64,000 nucleotides of DNA, taken from the NCBI GenBank assembly GCA_047495785.1, contig JBLDXI010000042.1, positions 930,001 to 994,000 of the forward strand, in the 5' to 3' direction. Each line of letters starts with the position of its first letter. Within the stretch, counting starts at the first letter, position 1. The position numbers and the translations under genes were made by a program. This document shows positions 31,816 to 43,240 of this stretch, piece after piece. The DNA comes from Lepidodermella squamata. Lineage: Eukaryota > Gastrotricha. The notes under the pieces were generated by a model that saw nothing but the letters and a program-made list of their open reading frames with translations, made no database searches and had not been told where the DNA came from.

Positions 31816-32875
31816 AAGTCTAATGTCCATCTATACCTTACAAATTAGGACTTCGATCTAAATTTGTATACAGCGATATCTATACCGAAGTATTATCGGA
31901 GTCGTCCAATTGAATGTCTATTGATTTTGATGTCTACGAAAGGGACCCATAGAGCTTCTCTGGTATCTGGTATCTTGGACATCATTGGTGCACAAACAGA
32001 AAACGACACCTTTGCTTGATTGATTGTACAATAGTCAGCAGGTGTAAGCTATCGAAACTTGTTCGAAATTTCCTATTCCGTTGTGTATCGGGACAATCGT
32101 TTGATGCGCACCGTCCAATCTTGTACTTATACTTTTGATGGCTTTACCAGTCGTTTGCCTCGCTTTTGCAATATTAACTATGATTGAATAGAGTATAGCA
32201 AAGAGCATTAAGTGTGTTAATAGAGCAATAGAGTCTATTGCTCTATTAACACACATCGATTCCTGCAAAAGCGAACGTCGTAAACATGGATCTAAATCTG
32301 ATAAGAATGGTGCTTAATTCGCCGTTTTTTCACTGAAAAGCAGCTGTAATCTAAAAGCGGATCTCGCGTCCACCTAACGGAGCAATTGAAATGCTCAATG
32401 TATAACCGCAGAGCTAATGGCTTTCGATGATTTCGATGGCTAATGCTCGGGGCAAGCCTTTGGTACTAGCATATATAACGCGATCAAGGGTTCTCAAACG
32501 CGGGAGAGGAATAAAGGTGCCTCTATGCTCTATGACTTGTATAAGGCTTGAATAAGCGGAACAACGTTATCACTAGTAGCAATTATGTCGATCGAATGAC
32601 GAATAATTAATTACCCGATCCTATCAATTATGATCTATCGTGTGCTTTTTTTTTCTTTTAATGTTGTCCTAGTGACGTGACTGATAATAAGCCATTGCTA
32701 CGCGAGGTTAAATCTTCAAGGATATTAGCAATGATCTTTTGTAAGCCTCCTTCTCCGAGGAGGGAGGCCAAATTTTGCCCGTATTGACGGAAGCATGTTT
32801 TGGCCGGCACGTGTGCAGTGAAGCGTTATTATTTCGCCGAAAATCAATGCTAACCGTAGGCTTACGGGCAGGCCA
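31816..32875. other. No gene recognised; contains a perfect palindrome
   Basis: Holds the palindrome at 32212-32254. The other frames are short and unsupported. Confidence 0.4.
32212..32254. repeat. Perfect 21-bp-arm palindrome
   Basis: Left arm begins GTGTGTTAATAGAGC; the right arm is its exact complement, with a single central base. Would extrude as a cruciform. Confidence 0.85.
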
Positions 32876-32879
32876 GAGC

Positions 32880-33345
32880 GCGTATGGGTAGAATTTGGAC
32901 TCAGACCCTAACGGAACGACATCAAAAAGAGGTTGATAGTCATCATGGTTGTAGAGAAAATGGATTTCAAAGTTTACGTGCGAAAAATGCTTTTCTGAGT
33001 GTTTTACTGCATGAGCGATAAATCACCCACTCCATTGATTCTGATGTTTTTCTCAGGGCAATCTAAGGTGGGGAGTCTTGCTAGATAGTCAAACATTTTA
33101 ATGGAATCATGCGCGATTGTCTCTACGACAACCTGAATCTTGAATCTTGAATCGATAACACTTTGGAGGCAAATCTGAGGCTTTCCATGTTCTAAGAGGA
33201 CGGGAGCATGCTAGAGGTCCAAAATTCGGAAATTTAAAATCATCGAGAAGAACATCTTTAAATCCACGAATCTTCCTACAGGTGTGCACGCTTTTTGCGA
33301 TTTGCTAGAAAATACCGAAGATTCGCCAAACCCCCTTTTTCACTT
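32880..33345. repeat. Region duplicated at 45780-46025 / 49520-49545
   Basis: Shares TTGATA-TCATCA-GTT-AGAGAAAATGG and the TTTTGCGATTTGCT-GAAAATAC block. Near 33323 it reads GCCAAACCCCCTTTT. That matches the two sides of the Harbinger insertion in the other copy, so this is the unoccupied version of that site. Confidence 0.6.
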
Positions 33346-33581
33346 GTTAACAGCCACTTGTTTTGATAAACTAACGGTGGCTAAAGAGGCGACAAAGATG
33401 GCACCTAACGGCAGTGTTAATTCTATCATAAAACACTTCTGTCACATACGAAATACGAATAAAAAAGCTTTCATCATTTTCTATGAAAACATGTTTTGCC
33501 TAACTCTCAACAATCCAGCTTGCAGCGAAAGGTTTGATTGAAAAACATCGAGTCGAAAATTAAATTGCTTGCAATTTTCAG

Positions 33582-36538
33582 CCCTGAAGTCGGCGGCAAA
33601 GCGAGAAATCTTGCAATAATCAAACCGATAACTGATTCATTGGGTTCTAGCATTACAGTTCCAGATGGATTCGTCGTCAAATCATCAGCATTTGAGTGTT
33701 TCTTGCAAGAAAATACAGAGATCAATCATAGAATCTCACAACTGGCCAATCGAAAGAATCACGAAACTCTTGAAAAATTGAGCAATGAAATAGAAAGTAT
33801 CATTTTGAAAGCTGAATTGAGCCCAGCGCTGGTCGAGGAAATTTTCACAAATTTGCATAATTTATTCGGCGAAAAATGGCGCGAATCTCCTACGGCAGTT
33901 CGGTCATCTGGAATCGGCGAGGATGGTTCCGATATATCAAGCGCTGGGCAATTGGAAACATTCCTAGGTGTCGAAGGAGTTGAAGTCCTTCAAGCAATTA
34001 AGAAATGCTGGGCTTCGAATTACTTCATTCGAGCTATACAATACCGTCGAAATTTCGGAGCAGCAATCATCAGTCCGATGGCTGTTGTTGTTCAAAAGCT
34101 GGTCAAGGCTGATATTGCTGGAGTTTTGTTCACGAGAGACCCAGAAAATGGCTCGACGGCTCGAATGGTTATCAACGCAGCTTGGGGAATGGGCGAAAAT
34201 ATTGTTTCAGGCTACGTCCAGCCTGATACGATAACTATCCAGAAGCTTAACCTCGAAGGTTCCAAATACAAAGTCATGTGTGAAAAACAAGTTGCTGGGG
34301 ATCTTGAAGCCAGCAACAAGCGGAAGGAATCGGATTGCTGTTTATCATCCGATATTATTGATCGTTTGTACAAACTTGGTACAAGAATCGAAAAGGTAAT
34401 TCAGGATTTTCAGGATAATTTGATTGATTTCTGTGATTGATTTCAAGATTCTTGGTGGCGGATGTGATGTCGAGTTTGCAATCGAATTAAGCCAACCAAC
34501 GCCTGTTATTTCGATTCTCCAAGCTCGGCCGATAACAACTGGAGATATGGAATCTGAGTGGGAGCTACAATATGAATTTGATAGCCCTCTTGCCAGCGAG
34601 AATGAGATCATTTCAACGGCGAATGTTCAAGAAATGTGCCCTGGGACTCTGCCACCGCTCAGTGCTGCTTGCCTCATGGAATTCGGGCTGGATGCTCTCG
34701 AAAGTTTCCAAAGCAAAATCTTTGTGAAACCAAGACGTCGGTTTGCGATACCAAGAGTAGCCTCCATTTTCCACCAACATCTTTTCATAAATTGGACGGT
34801 AAAATTGCAAAATTTAATTTTCAAAAATTCAGAATTTTTTCAGCTTTTTGGTAGCGGCCTTACCACTGATTACCAAAAAAGTGTAGCTGAAATGGCGGTA
34901 TTTGGCCGAAAGCGAGATGACATTAAACTGGAGGAATTTATCGAAACAAACGATATGACCAGCTTTTTCTGGCGATTTTGGGAATCGATTTGCTCCTGGA
35001 AGCTTCGGCTATTCCCTCCGAACAACGCCGAAGTCTTTGCTGAGGAGGTCGATAGCTTCGAATTTGGGACCACAAATGACCCTAAAAGACTCATTGAAAA
35101 CGCCAAGGAAGCTATGGCCCTTACGAAAAAGATGTGGGTGGAGCATATCAACCTGTCAGTCGCCGCTACTACATACCCTGTTATTATAATGACGATTTTA
35201 AACGACAAATTAGGTAACCATTTTTTACTAGAAGAATTGAGCGTAGATTTTGTGAATTTTAAGACTGGACGCCTCAGATTTATGAAGACCTCGCAACTTT
35301 GTTGAGCGATTGTGGAGACGTTTTTTCAGCCCAAGTTCCGACTATGCTGGCCCAGATTGCGGATTCTATCAATTCTGATAGCTTGGGTAAGCAAATCTTC
35401 GAGAAATCGAACACTGAATCCGCAAAATGGCTCATGTCGCCTGATTCTGGAGATTCGGGTACTTTGTTCAGAACGTTTCTCTCAAAACACGGCCATCGTT
35501 GCATTTCTGAGGTTAGGAAGTTATACACTTGAAAGATTTTTCTAGAAATTTTCTTTGAAGGTCGATATCCGCGAAAAATCTTGGAACGAAATGCCGGAGA
35601 AAGTTGTCGAAGCTCTAAAAATGATGACGGCTCAATCACGCGGGAAAGGTCATAAGAGATCCCCGGCATCTGATCCTAACCAAGCTATCGACCTGCTGAA
35701 AACTCCCGTTAATTTCGTCCAAAGGATGATATTGAGGTTTTTAGTCCCAATCGCTCGTAAAGCTGTCGGAAGGCGGGAATGGTCGAAAAGCTACGCCATC
35801 AAGGCGACAGATAAGCTGAGGCAAATCTACCGCCGTTTGTCTCAGGTTCTAACAGAAAGAGGCCACCTGCCCGATGAGGATCTGCTTTACTTCTTGGATC
35901 CTCGAGAAATAGAACAGCTTTTACTGGAACCTAGCCCTAAACTGGTGGCTAAAGCTATTCGAAGGCGTAAACTGAACTCAGCTTTCATCGAAATGAAGTT
36001 TTCGGAAATATACCGTGGGCATCCCTATCCGGTGAGTATAAGGCTATTGAAATATTGTGTAGTTTTGTAATTTTATTTTTAATACCTTTCGATAAATTCG
36101 AATGTTTAATGCTTAGGTGGATGAAAATTCGAAAAAATCGACCACTTATGGTGAAAGAATAGTCTTGAGCGGGATGAGCGTTGGAAAGGGCTACGTCACT
36201 GCAAAAGCCAGGGTTGTATCAAAATTGGAAGATGCATCTAAAATTGAAAATGGCGACATTCTGGTTGTTCATTGCACCGATGTTGGTTGGACGCCGTATT
36301 TTCCGTTAATTTCTGGACTGGTCACTGAAATCGGAGGAATGATATCTCACGGTTGGCTGAAACACCTATTTAATCCGCATCTAAGAGATATTTTTCAGGC
36401 GCTGTCGTTGCCCGAGAATTCGGTCTGCCGTGCATAGTGGGCTGTTCAAACGCTACTAACGCAATCTCGACTGGAGATTCAGTCACTATCGATGGAAAAT
36501 TGGGGCAAGTTGAGGTTGAGAAGGCCAATCTTGACTAG
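33582..36538 (+). CDS. Rifampicin phosphotransferase/PEP-synthase-like dikinase (5' end not found)
   Basis: Six exons: 33582-34395, 34448-35213, 35264-35511, 35561-36031, 36117-36351, 36399-36538. All phases agree and give about 890 residues from a leading partial codon; upstream exon(s) are missing or unrecognised. The N-terminal ATP-grasp (PPDK_N) region shows V-G-G-K-A-R-N-L, T-A-V-R-S-S-G-I-G-E-D, A-G-Q-L-E-T-F-L, V-L-F-T-R-D-P and I-L-Q-A-R-P-I-T. The C-terminal swivelling domain carries the phosphohistidine motif, G-G-M-I-S-H-G then V-A-R-E-F-G-L-P-C. There is no C-terminal TIM barrel, so the layout is that of rifampicin phosphotransferase rather than bacterial PEP synthase. It should transfer phosphate from ATP via His to an unknown substrate. 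Similar genes are scattered in arthropods; bacterial ancestry is likely but inferred. Confidence 0.85.
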
Positions 36539-36655
36539 CAGTGGCATAAATCCTAAAGAAAAGGAACATTTCTTCGTAATTTTATTCGACTAAAAACTTG
36601 AGTAGATGCATTGTTTAAGCTGGATGTCATGCTTCAGATCAATTCGCTTAAGCTT

Positions 36656-37645
36656 TTAAGAAAATGAAAGGAGTATCAGGAAATAAAGCAACGTCCTTGC
36701 TGAATTGAATAGCTTTATACTCGTTGCTGAACTGTATATCAACATTGTAGTCGTATAAGCAATGTATGGTGGAGGAAGGACTGTAAAACAAAACGGCAAG
36801 TACCAGCAAACTTGAGAATTCTCTCAGAAATGTCTCCGGATCGACTTACCCCCGCACTTCCACACATCAGAAAAACAATTGAGACAGACGAACGGCATCG
36901 CACAAAATCGTCCAGCGTCGCATTACAAGGCGCTCCCTCGCCTACCAGCGGTTCTGAAATGGTAAGAGCTCATAGGATGAATGATCTTAGTTTTCCAGCT
37001 AACGTTTCACACATATTTTCGTTGTGGAGTAAAAGTCCGTCCTGTAGGTGACTTCCTTCGCATCCGAGCCACAAGCGCATCTCTGGTTGATGCACCTCAT
37101 ATTGAGCGCCTGTGGACAATCGCTTTCGTCTTTGCACGACTCGCCAACTTCACGAATTCGGCAATTTACGGCAAATTGGCTACGGACGACGTTGGTGTAA
37201 CCCGCGTTACAGGCGCATCTCCCGTCGACACATTCCAAATTGTAATCCTTTCGACACAGTGTTTCGCTGTCGCATGTCTCGTTGAAGAATCGAGAGCGGC
37301 ATTCGAAATTGCCATTCGCCTTATATCCCCTGGCGCATGAACAACGGTTCTGATGGCAGATCATGTTGTAGTAGCACTCGCTCGAGTTGAAGCACGCGCC
37401 GCCGTACTCAACGTGTTGACTTTCTGGCACGCAGTCCTTATTAGGACCAGGTTTTAAGCCTTTTAAGCCATTCTTGCATTGGCATTGCCATTGAATACAT
37501 GATGTATATTTGCTGACGCATCTTTCACTACGACCGCAAAAATAACCCGCGAGGACTGGCCTTACCGGCTCAAAGGCATCACGTTTATCCCTCACCAAGT
37601 AAGTGGAATAAAGTTTGTTCGCTTCGTAATTGAGCGAATCCAACT
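36656..37645 (-). pseudogene. EB-module protein gene 1, no exon 1 and a frameshifted exon 3
   Basis: Exon 2 (37645-37004, phase 1 to 1) is open and encodes four EB modules, each with the C-x-x-x-x-x-C ... C-x-C-x-x-G-Y pattern. Exon 3 (36953-36850) is 104 nt instead of the 120 nt of its paralogs. Sixteen bases are missing after C-N-A-T-L-D-D, shifting the frame. Exon 4 (36780-36656) in the ancestral frame would encode a hydrophobic GPI-type tail ending S-F-S; after the shift it stops early. No signal-peptide exon was found up to 38250, although the shared upstream block is present at about 38345. Either it is a pseudogene or it makes a truncated, non-anchored protein. Confidence 0.65.
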
Positions 37646-37859
37646 CTGTCGGAGTGGAAAATATTTTCTAGTTAACGAAGAGATACAAGATCGCCCTCGA
37701 TTATCCTCCAACCTAGCCCAATTTTAAGAGTCATTTGAGCCAAAAAATTCAATTGACCGGAATACAGGGCAAAAAGCAGTGGGTATAAATTGATTCGCTC
37801 TGGAAGCAAACCTGGAAATCCACGCTTGTGTAAAGTGAAATTCGGAAGTTGCACACGGT

Positions 37860-38340
37860 TGGGAGCTCACTGGGTTGGAGCTAAAAATATCTCGCATGCG
37901 CTTGAACTAATGTTAGCTTTAAGTTGTGGTTCTAAAAAGACAAAACTAAGAGGGGGTTTTCTTTGTATGGAGGCTGCATTTATGCACTGTAATTTCAAGA
38001 CATTCCAGGAACATTTCTTAAACTATCCTATTTTTATCCCAAATCCCTGCTATCCCGTGGAAATTGCATCATTCTGGTTTTGAAAACGAAAATGAAGCAT
38101 CCTATCGCAGGAGCTCACTCCCAAGCCAATTCCACCATGCAGTTCATTTGATTGTCGGCGTGACGAAAATAGCGACTTTGTTACCTAAATCTGGCCGCCC
38201 TTTCAAGGTCCTAAAAGTGTGTACCGATTAATAATCTTCCTAACGCTTTCCTCAACGACTTTGATAAGGGATGTTTTTTGTTGCCTGCCTCTGAGCGTGG
38301 TCCACTGGCGGAAGAGCCTGTAGAATAATATAGAACAAAG
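37860..38340. other. No gene recognised
   Basis: This is where exon 1 of EB gene 1 would be expected by spacing. I see no C-x5-C EB start or M-x-x-W-F-C-I-F-L signal sequence here. Confidence 0.4.
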
Positions 38341-38344
38341 TTGA

Positions 38345-38510
38345 ACAATAGAGTAAGAAACGGGATGTATGAGAGCGGATGTTATTTGAGGCAGCTAATC
38401 TAGCTGCTACGTAGGCTCGGCAACCTGCATGGGTGGCGATTGCGGCAAAAAAAACTATTTCTATACGTGTTGCCCAAAGCTTAACAATAGCACACAAAGC
38501 AGCAGCATAC
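38345..38510 (-). promoter_or_regulatory. EB upstream block (copy near gene 1)
   Basis: Contains GAGCGGATGT, AGCTGCTACGT, TCGGCAACC, TTTCTATACGTGTTG and GCTTAACAATAGCA, in the same order as blocks at 40690, 43105, 49765, 53245 and 54955. A duplicated 5' flank, perhaps promoter. Confidence 0.5.
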
Positions 38511-38639
38511 CAAAGAGTTCTTGTGTATAAAACTCCCAATGTTATATTATCGAGCGTTTCCATTGAGATAGGTTATTCAGAGTAACTTCATTGAAAAATC
38601 TAGGATTGTACCAAGACTTCCAGATTTTGTTCTGTCATT

Positions 38640-38765
38640 GATAGTTTGGTGTTGGCTGCTAAAACGCCAATAGACTGGGGATGAGATTTTTATCGATGGA
38701 AGATTCGGACCAGCTGAGGTTGAGAAAGCCAGCCAGCATTCCAACTTTGAGCATCATCGACATGA
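38640..38765 (+). pseudogene. Remnant of the dikinase gene 3' end, copy 1
   Basis: TTATCGATGGAAGATT, AGGTTGAGAAAGCC and neighbouring bases match the last exon of the gene at 33582-36538 (the T-I-D-G-K-L-G-Q-V-E-V-E-K-A region), with the reading frame lost. Confidence 0.6.
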
Positions 38766-38883
38766 TTTCCCGAAAAAAACAACACTTACGCCATAATTTT
38801 TGTTTACTACAGTGTAAATGCTGAAAACTCTCAACTTCTAGAAGGATTAAAATGTCCTGCCTCATCTCCATTTACTTAAGATC

Positions 38884-40530
38884 TTAATATGACAATGAAA
38901 CGAGTATCAAGACAGATAACAGCTCGGCTGCTAGCATTCCTGTTGTTGCTGAATTCCCGAATTTCGGCGGAACGACTGAAAAATAAACGGTTAATAACAT
39001 CTGAGATCCCCGATATATCAACTTACGTCCGCACTTCCACACATCAGAGTAGCAATTGACACATGAGTATGAAATGGCGCAAAGAGATCCTCAGCCTAAA
39101 TCGTCCAGCGTCGTATTGCAAGGTGCTCCTTCACCCACTAGCGGTTCTGAAACAGTAAAAGCTCAATGTGAATCTGATCAATTCTTTCTAACTAACGTTT
39201 TACACAGATTTTCAATCTGGTGTCGTATTCTGACCTGTAAGTTACTTCCTTCGCGTCCGATTTGCAAGCGCATTCCCGACCAAGGCATCTCATATTCAGC
39301 GCCTCTAAGCAGTCGCTATCGTCTTGGCAGAATTCGCCGAGCTGACGAACGCGGCAACTTTGTGCCCAGCCAAAATAAGAATTCCAAGGTCCCCATCTGT
39401 AATAGTTGGTGTAACCCGCCTTACAGGCACATTTCCCGTTGCTGCATGTCAGATTATATTCATTAGGACACGTTTCGGCGCTGTCGCATGTTTCGTTCCA
39501 TACTCGAAGGCGGCATTCGTAAACGTTGTCAAACACATAGTCGCTGGCGCATCCGCATTTGTTCTGATCGCAGATCATGTTGAAGTAGCAATCGCTCGAG
39601 TCGGAGCACTCACCCCCGTATAAGACGTGTTGGCTTTCCGGAACACATGTCGTATTCATGGGTTTCAAGCCCTTGTCGCATTGACATCGCCCTTGAATGC
39701 AGGATGTATATTCGCTAGCGCATCCTATGTGTTCAATGCATTTTTCACCCGGACGGGCAGGCGGCAATAGGGTCATTCTTTTCTGCCGTGTCAAGAGAGT
39801 ACCGGAATCGTTTCCGGAGTTCTGCAATTTTGTTGGTTTGTAGGGCAGCGGGTCTAAACATTTACGGGGTTGAAAAAATTATCAAATGGTCTGGGAATTA
39901 CAAAGTAAAAGTTGACTCTCGCATTTATTATCCCAGCTCGTTAGGCCCAATGAAAAAACCGCCTCATCAAACCAGCAACAATCATTTGATTTGATTACGA
40001 CGATTTAGCCCCCTTAATTTGCTGCTGATTTAGAGTATTCCAAACTCTAGGAATTCCTCCTGTCACTGAACATGAGAACTAAAACTTGAAGCATGGAAAA
40101 GACTGCCATAACTCCGGAGCAATTCTGGGGATTCGATTGGAAATGATTGATTTAAAAAAATTATATGTCAAATCAAATCAAAGTCACAGCATCAAACTCT
40201 CCTATGGAATCCAAACCTTGCACCTAAAACGAGGTTTCTCGAACTGGGGGTCGCGCAGTAAAATAGTAATATAAGTAATATAGTAAATAGCAAAATAAAC
40301 TATAAAATAAACCAACTTCGCTTGCCTAGCTGGCATGTCTGGCTGATTTTGTCGTAAGAGTGGTTTGGGAAGCAAGTGCAGGCACCGGCTCCACAGGATG
40401 GTGAAACGATTTTGCAGAAGGAATTCCTATCCGGACACTGCGAGTTTGACGTGCACATCTCGCCTATTGTAGCACATTCCGCAAATGTTGCTGCAACAAA
40501 AGTCAGGAAGATGCAAAACCAAGTGGTCAT
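38884..40530 (-). CDS. EB-module GPI-type surface protein, gene 2 (in-frame TGA)
   Basis: Exon 1 40530-40317 (donor uncertain: GTTGGT, or a GC donor at 40326), exon 2 39853-39197, exon 3 39146-39027, exon 4 38975-38884; all phase 1. Signal peptide is M-T-T-W-F-C-I-F-L-T-F-V-A-A-T-F-A. Exon 1 has the first EB module and exon 2 four more. Exon 3 is a cysteine-rich linker (A-P-C-N-T-T-L-D-D). Exon 4 is a hydrophobic GPI-type tail (L-S-V-L-I-L-V-S-L-S-Y). One TGA (39093-39091) interrupts exon 3 where the paralog at 44078 has an Arg. All other frames and splice sites are kept, so it is either newly dead, truncated before the anchor, or spliced without exon 3, which would keep frame. Confidence 0.75.
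39973..40190. mobile_element. Truncated GATTT fold-back element
   Basis: Shares GATTTAGCCCCCTTAATTTGC and TAGAGTATTC blocks, and an AAATCAAATCAAAGTCAC end, with 20517-21012. It lies in intron 1 of EB gene 2. Confidence 0.55.
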
Positions 40531-40689
40531 TCTAATGTTAACAGTTAGAGTTAAGGCAGTGAGACGAAATCTCGGGAAAATGTCACCTGAGGTCGGAGCA
40601 ACACGAAGTGAAAAGTCTTATTCCAGAAATCAGATGGTTCTTTACGATATAATATTAAAGAAATATCGCGGATCCAATGATGAAACTTA

Positions 40690-40890
40690 AAAAACCGGTA
40701 GAGGATGCATCGAGAGCGGATGTTTTTCAAGGTATCATATCCAGCTGATACGTCCGTTTGGCAACCGGGATGACATTATAGCAGCGAACAAACTATTTCT
40801 ACGTGTTGCTCAAGGCTAATCCGAGCTTAACAATAGCATACAAAGAAGCAACAGCATTTAAACAAAAGAGTAACTAATAGAAAAACTCAC
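40690..40890 (-). promoter_or_regulatory. EB upstream block (gene 2)
   Basis: GAGGATGCATCGAGAGCGGA, TTTTCAAGGTATCATATCC, GCTGATACGTCCG, GGCAACCGGGATGAC and TTTCTACGTGTTG, about 160 bp upstream of exon 1. A shared 5' flank of the EB genes. Confidence 0.55.
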
Positions 40891-41306
40891 ACTTTCAAGC
40901 GTTTTCTCTGTATTTAGTGCTCTGCAGTCCATTTCTCTCCATCTATCTATTTTGCGCTTGATTAGAAATCATATGGACTTCCTGCAACCGAGCAGCATTT
41001 CGGCCATATGAACTGTCAAAGACCAAAGAGCGGACCCTCATGTCGTTTTACCTAATCATAACCAGTTCTCCTGTCCTACTTCGCTATCTGATACGACCTC
41101 AGAGCTTGACTGATTTGTAAGCAGAACTGGCGCTGTTGTCGGTGGTATGAATCGAACGTTTTAATTGCTAAGGTTCAATCACAAAATAAAGACAAAATAT
41201 ATAATAAAGAATCGCAATCCTCGCAATTCATAATTCATCATAATTTAATCGTCTGATAACTTGAGTAATTGCCAGTACCTCCAACCTCCAACCTTATTAA
41301 AGCATT

Positions 41307-42931
41307 TCATGAAAATGAAAAGAGTGTCATTGCCGAAATAAGCATCGTTGCTGCTATCATTCGAGTCGATGCTGAACTGACTATCCAATCTGAAACATTG
41401 AAAGCTCAGTGCATAAGTGTGTTTGATTATAGTTTCATTAAAACTAACCTGTAACATACACATCGGTCATAGTGGGGTAATGGTAATCGTACATCATTCC
41501 CATGAAACCCGATTTGTATGTGCATTTCTTGTTGAAGCACCTCGAATTCCGCACCCCTGAACAGTCGCTGTCGTCTTTGCAAAAATCGCCGATCGAACGA
41601 ACGCGGCAACTTCTTCCGAAACCCCAACTGTATGAGTTGATGTAACCCGCCTTACAGGCGCATCTCCCGTCGACACACTCCAAATTATAGTTGCTTGCGC
41701 ATGGATCCGCGCTGTGGCATGTGTCGTTCCAAACTCGAAGGCGGCATGAGTAAAAGTTGTCCACCGTATAGCCACTGCCGCATGAGCATCTGTCCCGATC
41801 GCAGACCATGTTGTAGTAGCACTCGCTCGAGTTGGAGCACGCACCGCCGTATTCAACGTGTTCACAATCTGGCACGCATTCGTTATTGGGACCGGGTTTT
41901 AAGCCCTTCTCGCATTGGCATAGCCCTTGAATGCAGGATGCATATTCGATGGCGCATCCTGATTGATAGCATTGTTCACCCAGGCCAGCAGGTATGCTCA
42001 GTCTTTTATCCCTTGTCAAGAGAGTACCAGAACCGTTTCCGGAATTGTTGTTGGGCAGCGGATCTAATTACCGTAGTTACCGAAATAGAAGCCTAGGCGG
42101 CAAGCCTTTGTCGGCACTTTGATGTTCTTTGTAGTGCCGCCCAGGCTTGTATTTCGGTAACTACGGTATGTCAGGAGTTGAAATTTCCAATATAATTTTA
42201 TATCAATCAAATAAATAAATATTAATTATATTATTAAATTATATTTTATTAAATTTATATCAAAATATCAATATTAATATAAATTTATTGAATATTATCA
42301 AATGAACAGAGAAATGCAAAGTAAAAGTTAAGCCTCAACTAGTATCGTTTGTTAGTTTTTTGAGAGATAGCTTGTAATCAACCCCTCGTATAGAAACCTC
42401 CAACCAAGCTAACTATAATTACTTCGGCGTAAATCCTTAATAACCTCGAAAAAATATGCCCACCATAGGTAAGTCAATATAAGTAGCCCCATGGTCAATA
42501 TTATCAAAACCGAATGAAATCGACTTTTAATGTGAAAGCTTCTGATCAGTGTGCGAAGTAGGATAGTTGGCTAGGGGTTACTCCGTAGAATTTGGCGCTG
42601 AAATTTCAAACCAAACGAATCCACCTCAGACCTTCGGTTTTTAGGGTTTTCACGACTTTACCTCGCAAGCTGAGATGAGGGACTTCACACTTTTGGGGGA
42701 AAATACATTACTATATTCCAGCTTACTTCGCTTTTTCCGGCATGCCTGGCTGTTTTCGTTGTAAACGTGGCCTGGTAAGCAGGAGCAGACACCGGCTCCA
42801 CAATATAGTGATACAATTTTGCAGAAGGAATTCCTATCCGAACATTCCGAGCTTGACATGCACGTCTCACCTATATGTTGGGCATATGTTGCTGCAACAA
42901 GGGTAAGGAAGATGCAAAACCAAGCGTTCAT
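41307..42931 (-). CDS. EB-module GPI-anchored surface protein, gene 3 (no linker exon)
   Basis: Exons 42931-42727, 42063-41449 and 41389-41307 give 300 residues. The first ATG used is the one at 42931; M-N-A-W-F-C-I-F-L-T-L starts a signal peptide. EB modules: one in exon 1 (I-G-E-T-C ... C-S-C-L-P-G-H) and four in exon 2. The last exon follows directly in phase 1 and gives a hydrophobic tail (A-A-T-M-L-I-S-A-M-T-L-F-S-F-S), fitting GPI attachment. The 120-nt linker exon present in genes 2, 4 and 9 is absent. A 96-bp MITE (42071-42166) ends 6 bp from the exon 2 acceptor. Closest relative is gene 6. Function unknown; EB modules are extracellular and disulphide-rich. Confidence 0.85.
42071..42166. 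mobile_element. TA-flanked MITE in intron 1 of EB gene 3
   Basis: Ends CCGTAGTTACCGAAATA and complement, TA on both sides (42069-42070, 42167-42168), with an inner pair GGCGGCA/TGCCGCC-type. Relative at 59505-59591. Confidence 0.85.
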
Positions 42932-43099
42932 TCTAATATAAAAATTCAATAAGTTGACAATGATTTTTTCTAGATTTCAATTTGAGGAGAGACAAATTTC
43001 GAGGAAAAATGTTGTCGAAGCAACACGAAGAAGTAATCTTTTTCAGCAAAGCAGAAGGATTTGAGGTTTTATCATAGATGAATATTGAAAAGCTGAAAC

Positions 43100-43240
43100 C
43101 GAGAGAGGATGCATGTAGATCGGATGTTTTTTTAACAGTATCTCATCCAGCTGATGCGTCCACCCGGCAAAAAAGTCTTTCTACGTGTTAATCATACGTT
43201 ACTCATTCATTAGCATACAAAGCAGCATTAAACAAAATAG
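43100..43240 (-). promoter_or_regulatory. EB upstream block (gene 3)
   Basis: GAGGATGCATGTAGATCGGA, CAGCTGATGCGTCCACCCGG and TTTCTACGTGTTAATC; about 170 bp upstream of exon 1, nearly identical to the block at 54955. Confidence 0.55.

Noticed and set aside
33284-33541. 85-codon frame just before the dikinase gene as its first exon
   Set aside because: It ends in a stop without a donor that would join in phase, and the stretch is a repeat also found at 45984, so it is not the missing N-terminus.
39091-39093. Selenocysteine at the TGA in EB gene 2 (and at the Cys-position TGA in gene 7)
   Set aside because: No hairpin resembling a SECIS element was seen downstream; in gene 2 the replaced residue is Arg in the paralog, and gene 7 also has a frameshift. 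Nonsense mutation is simpler.
42981-43010. Idea that the whole window is bacterial or a contaminating contig
   Set aside because: Spliced genes with GT-AG introns, eukaryotic tRNAs and animal transposons occur throughout.
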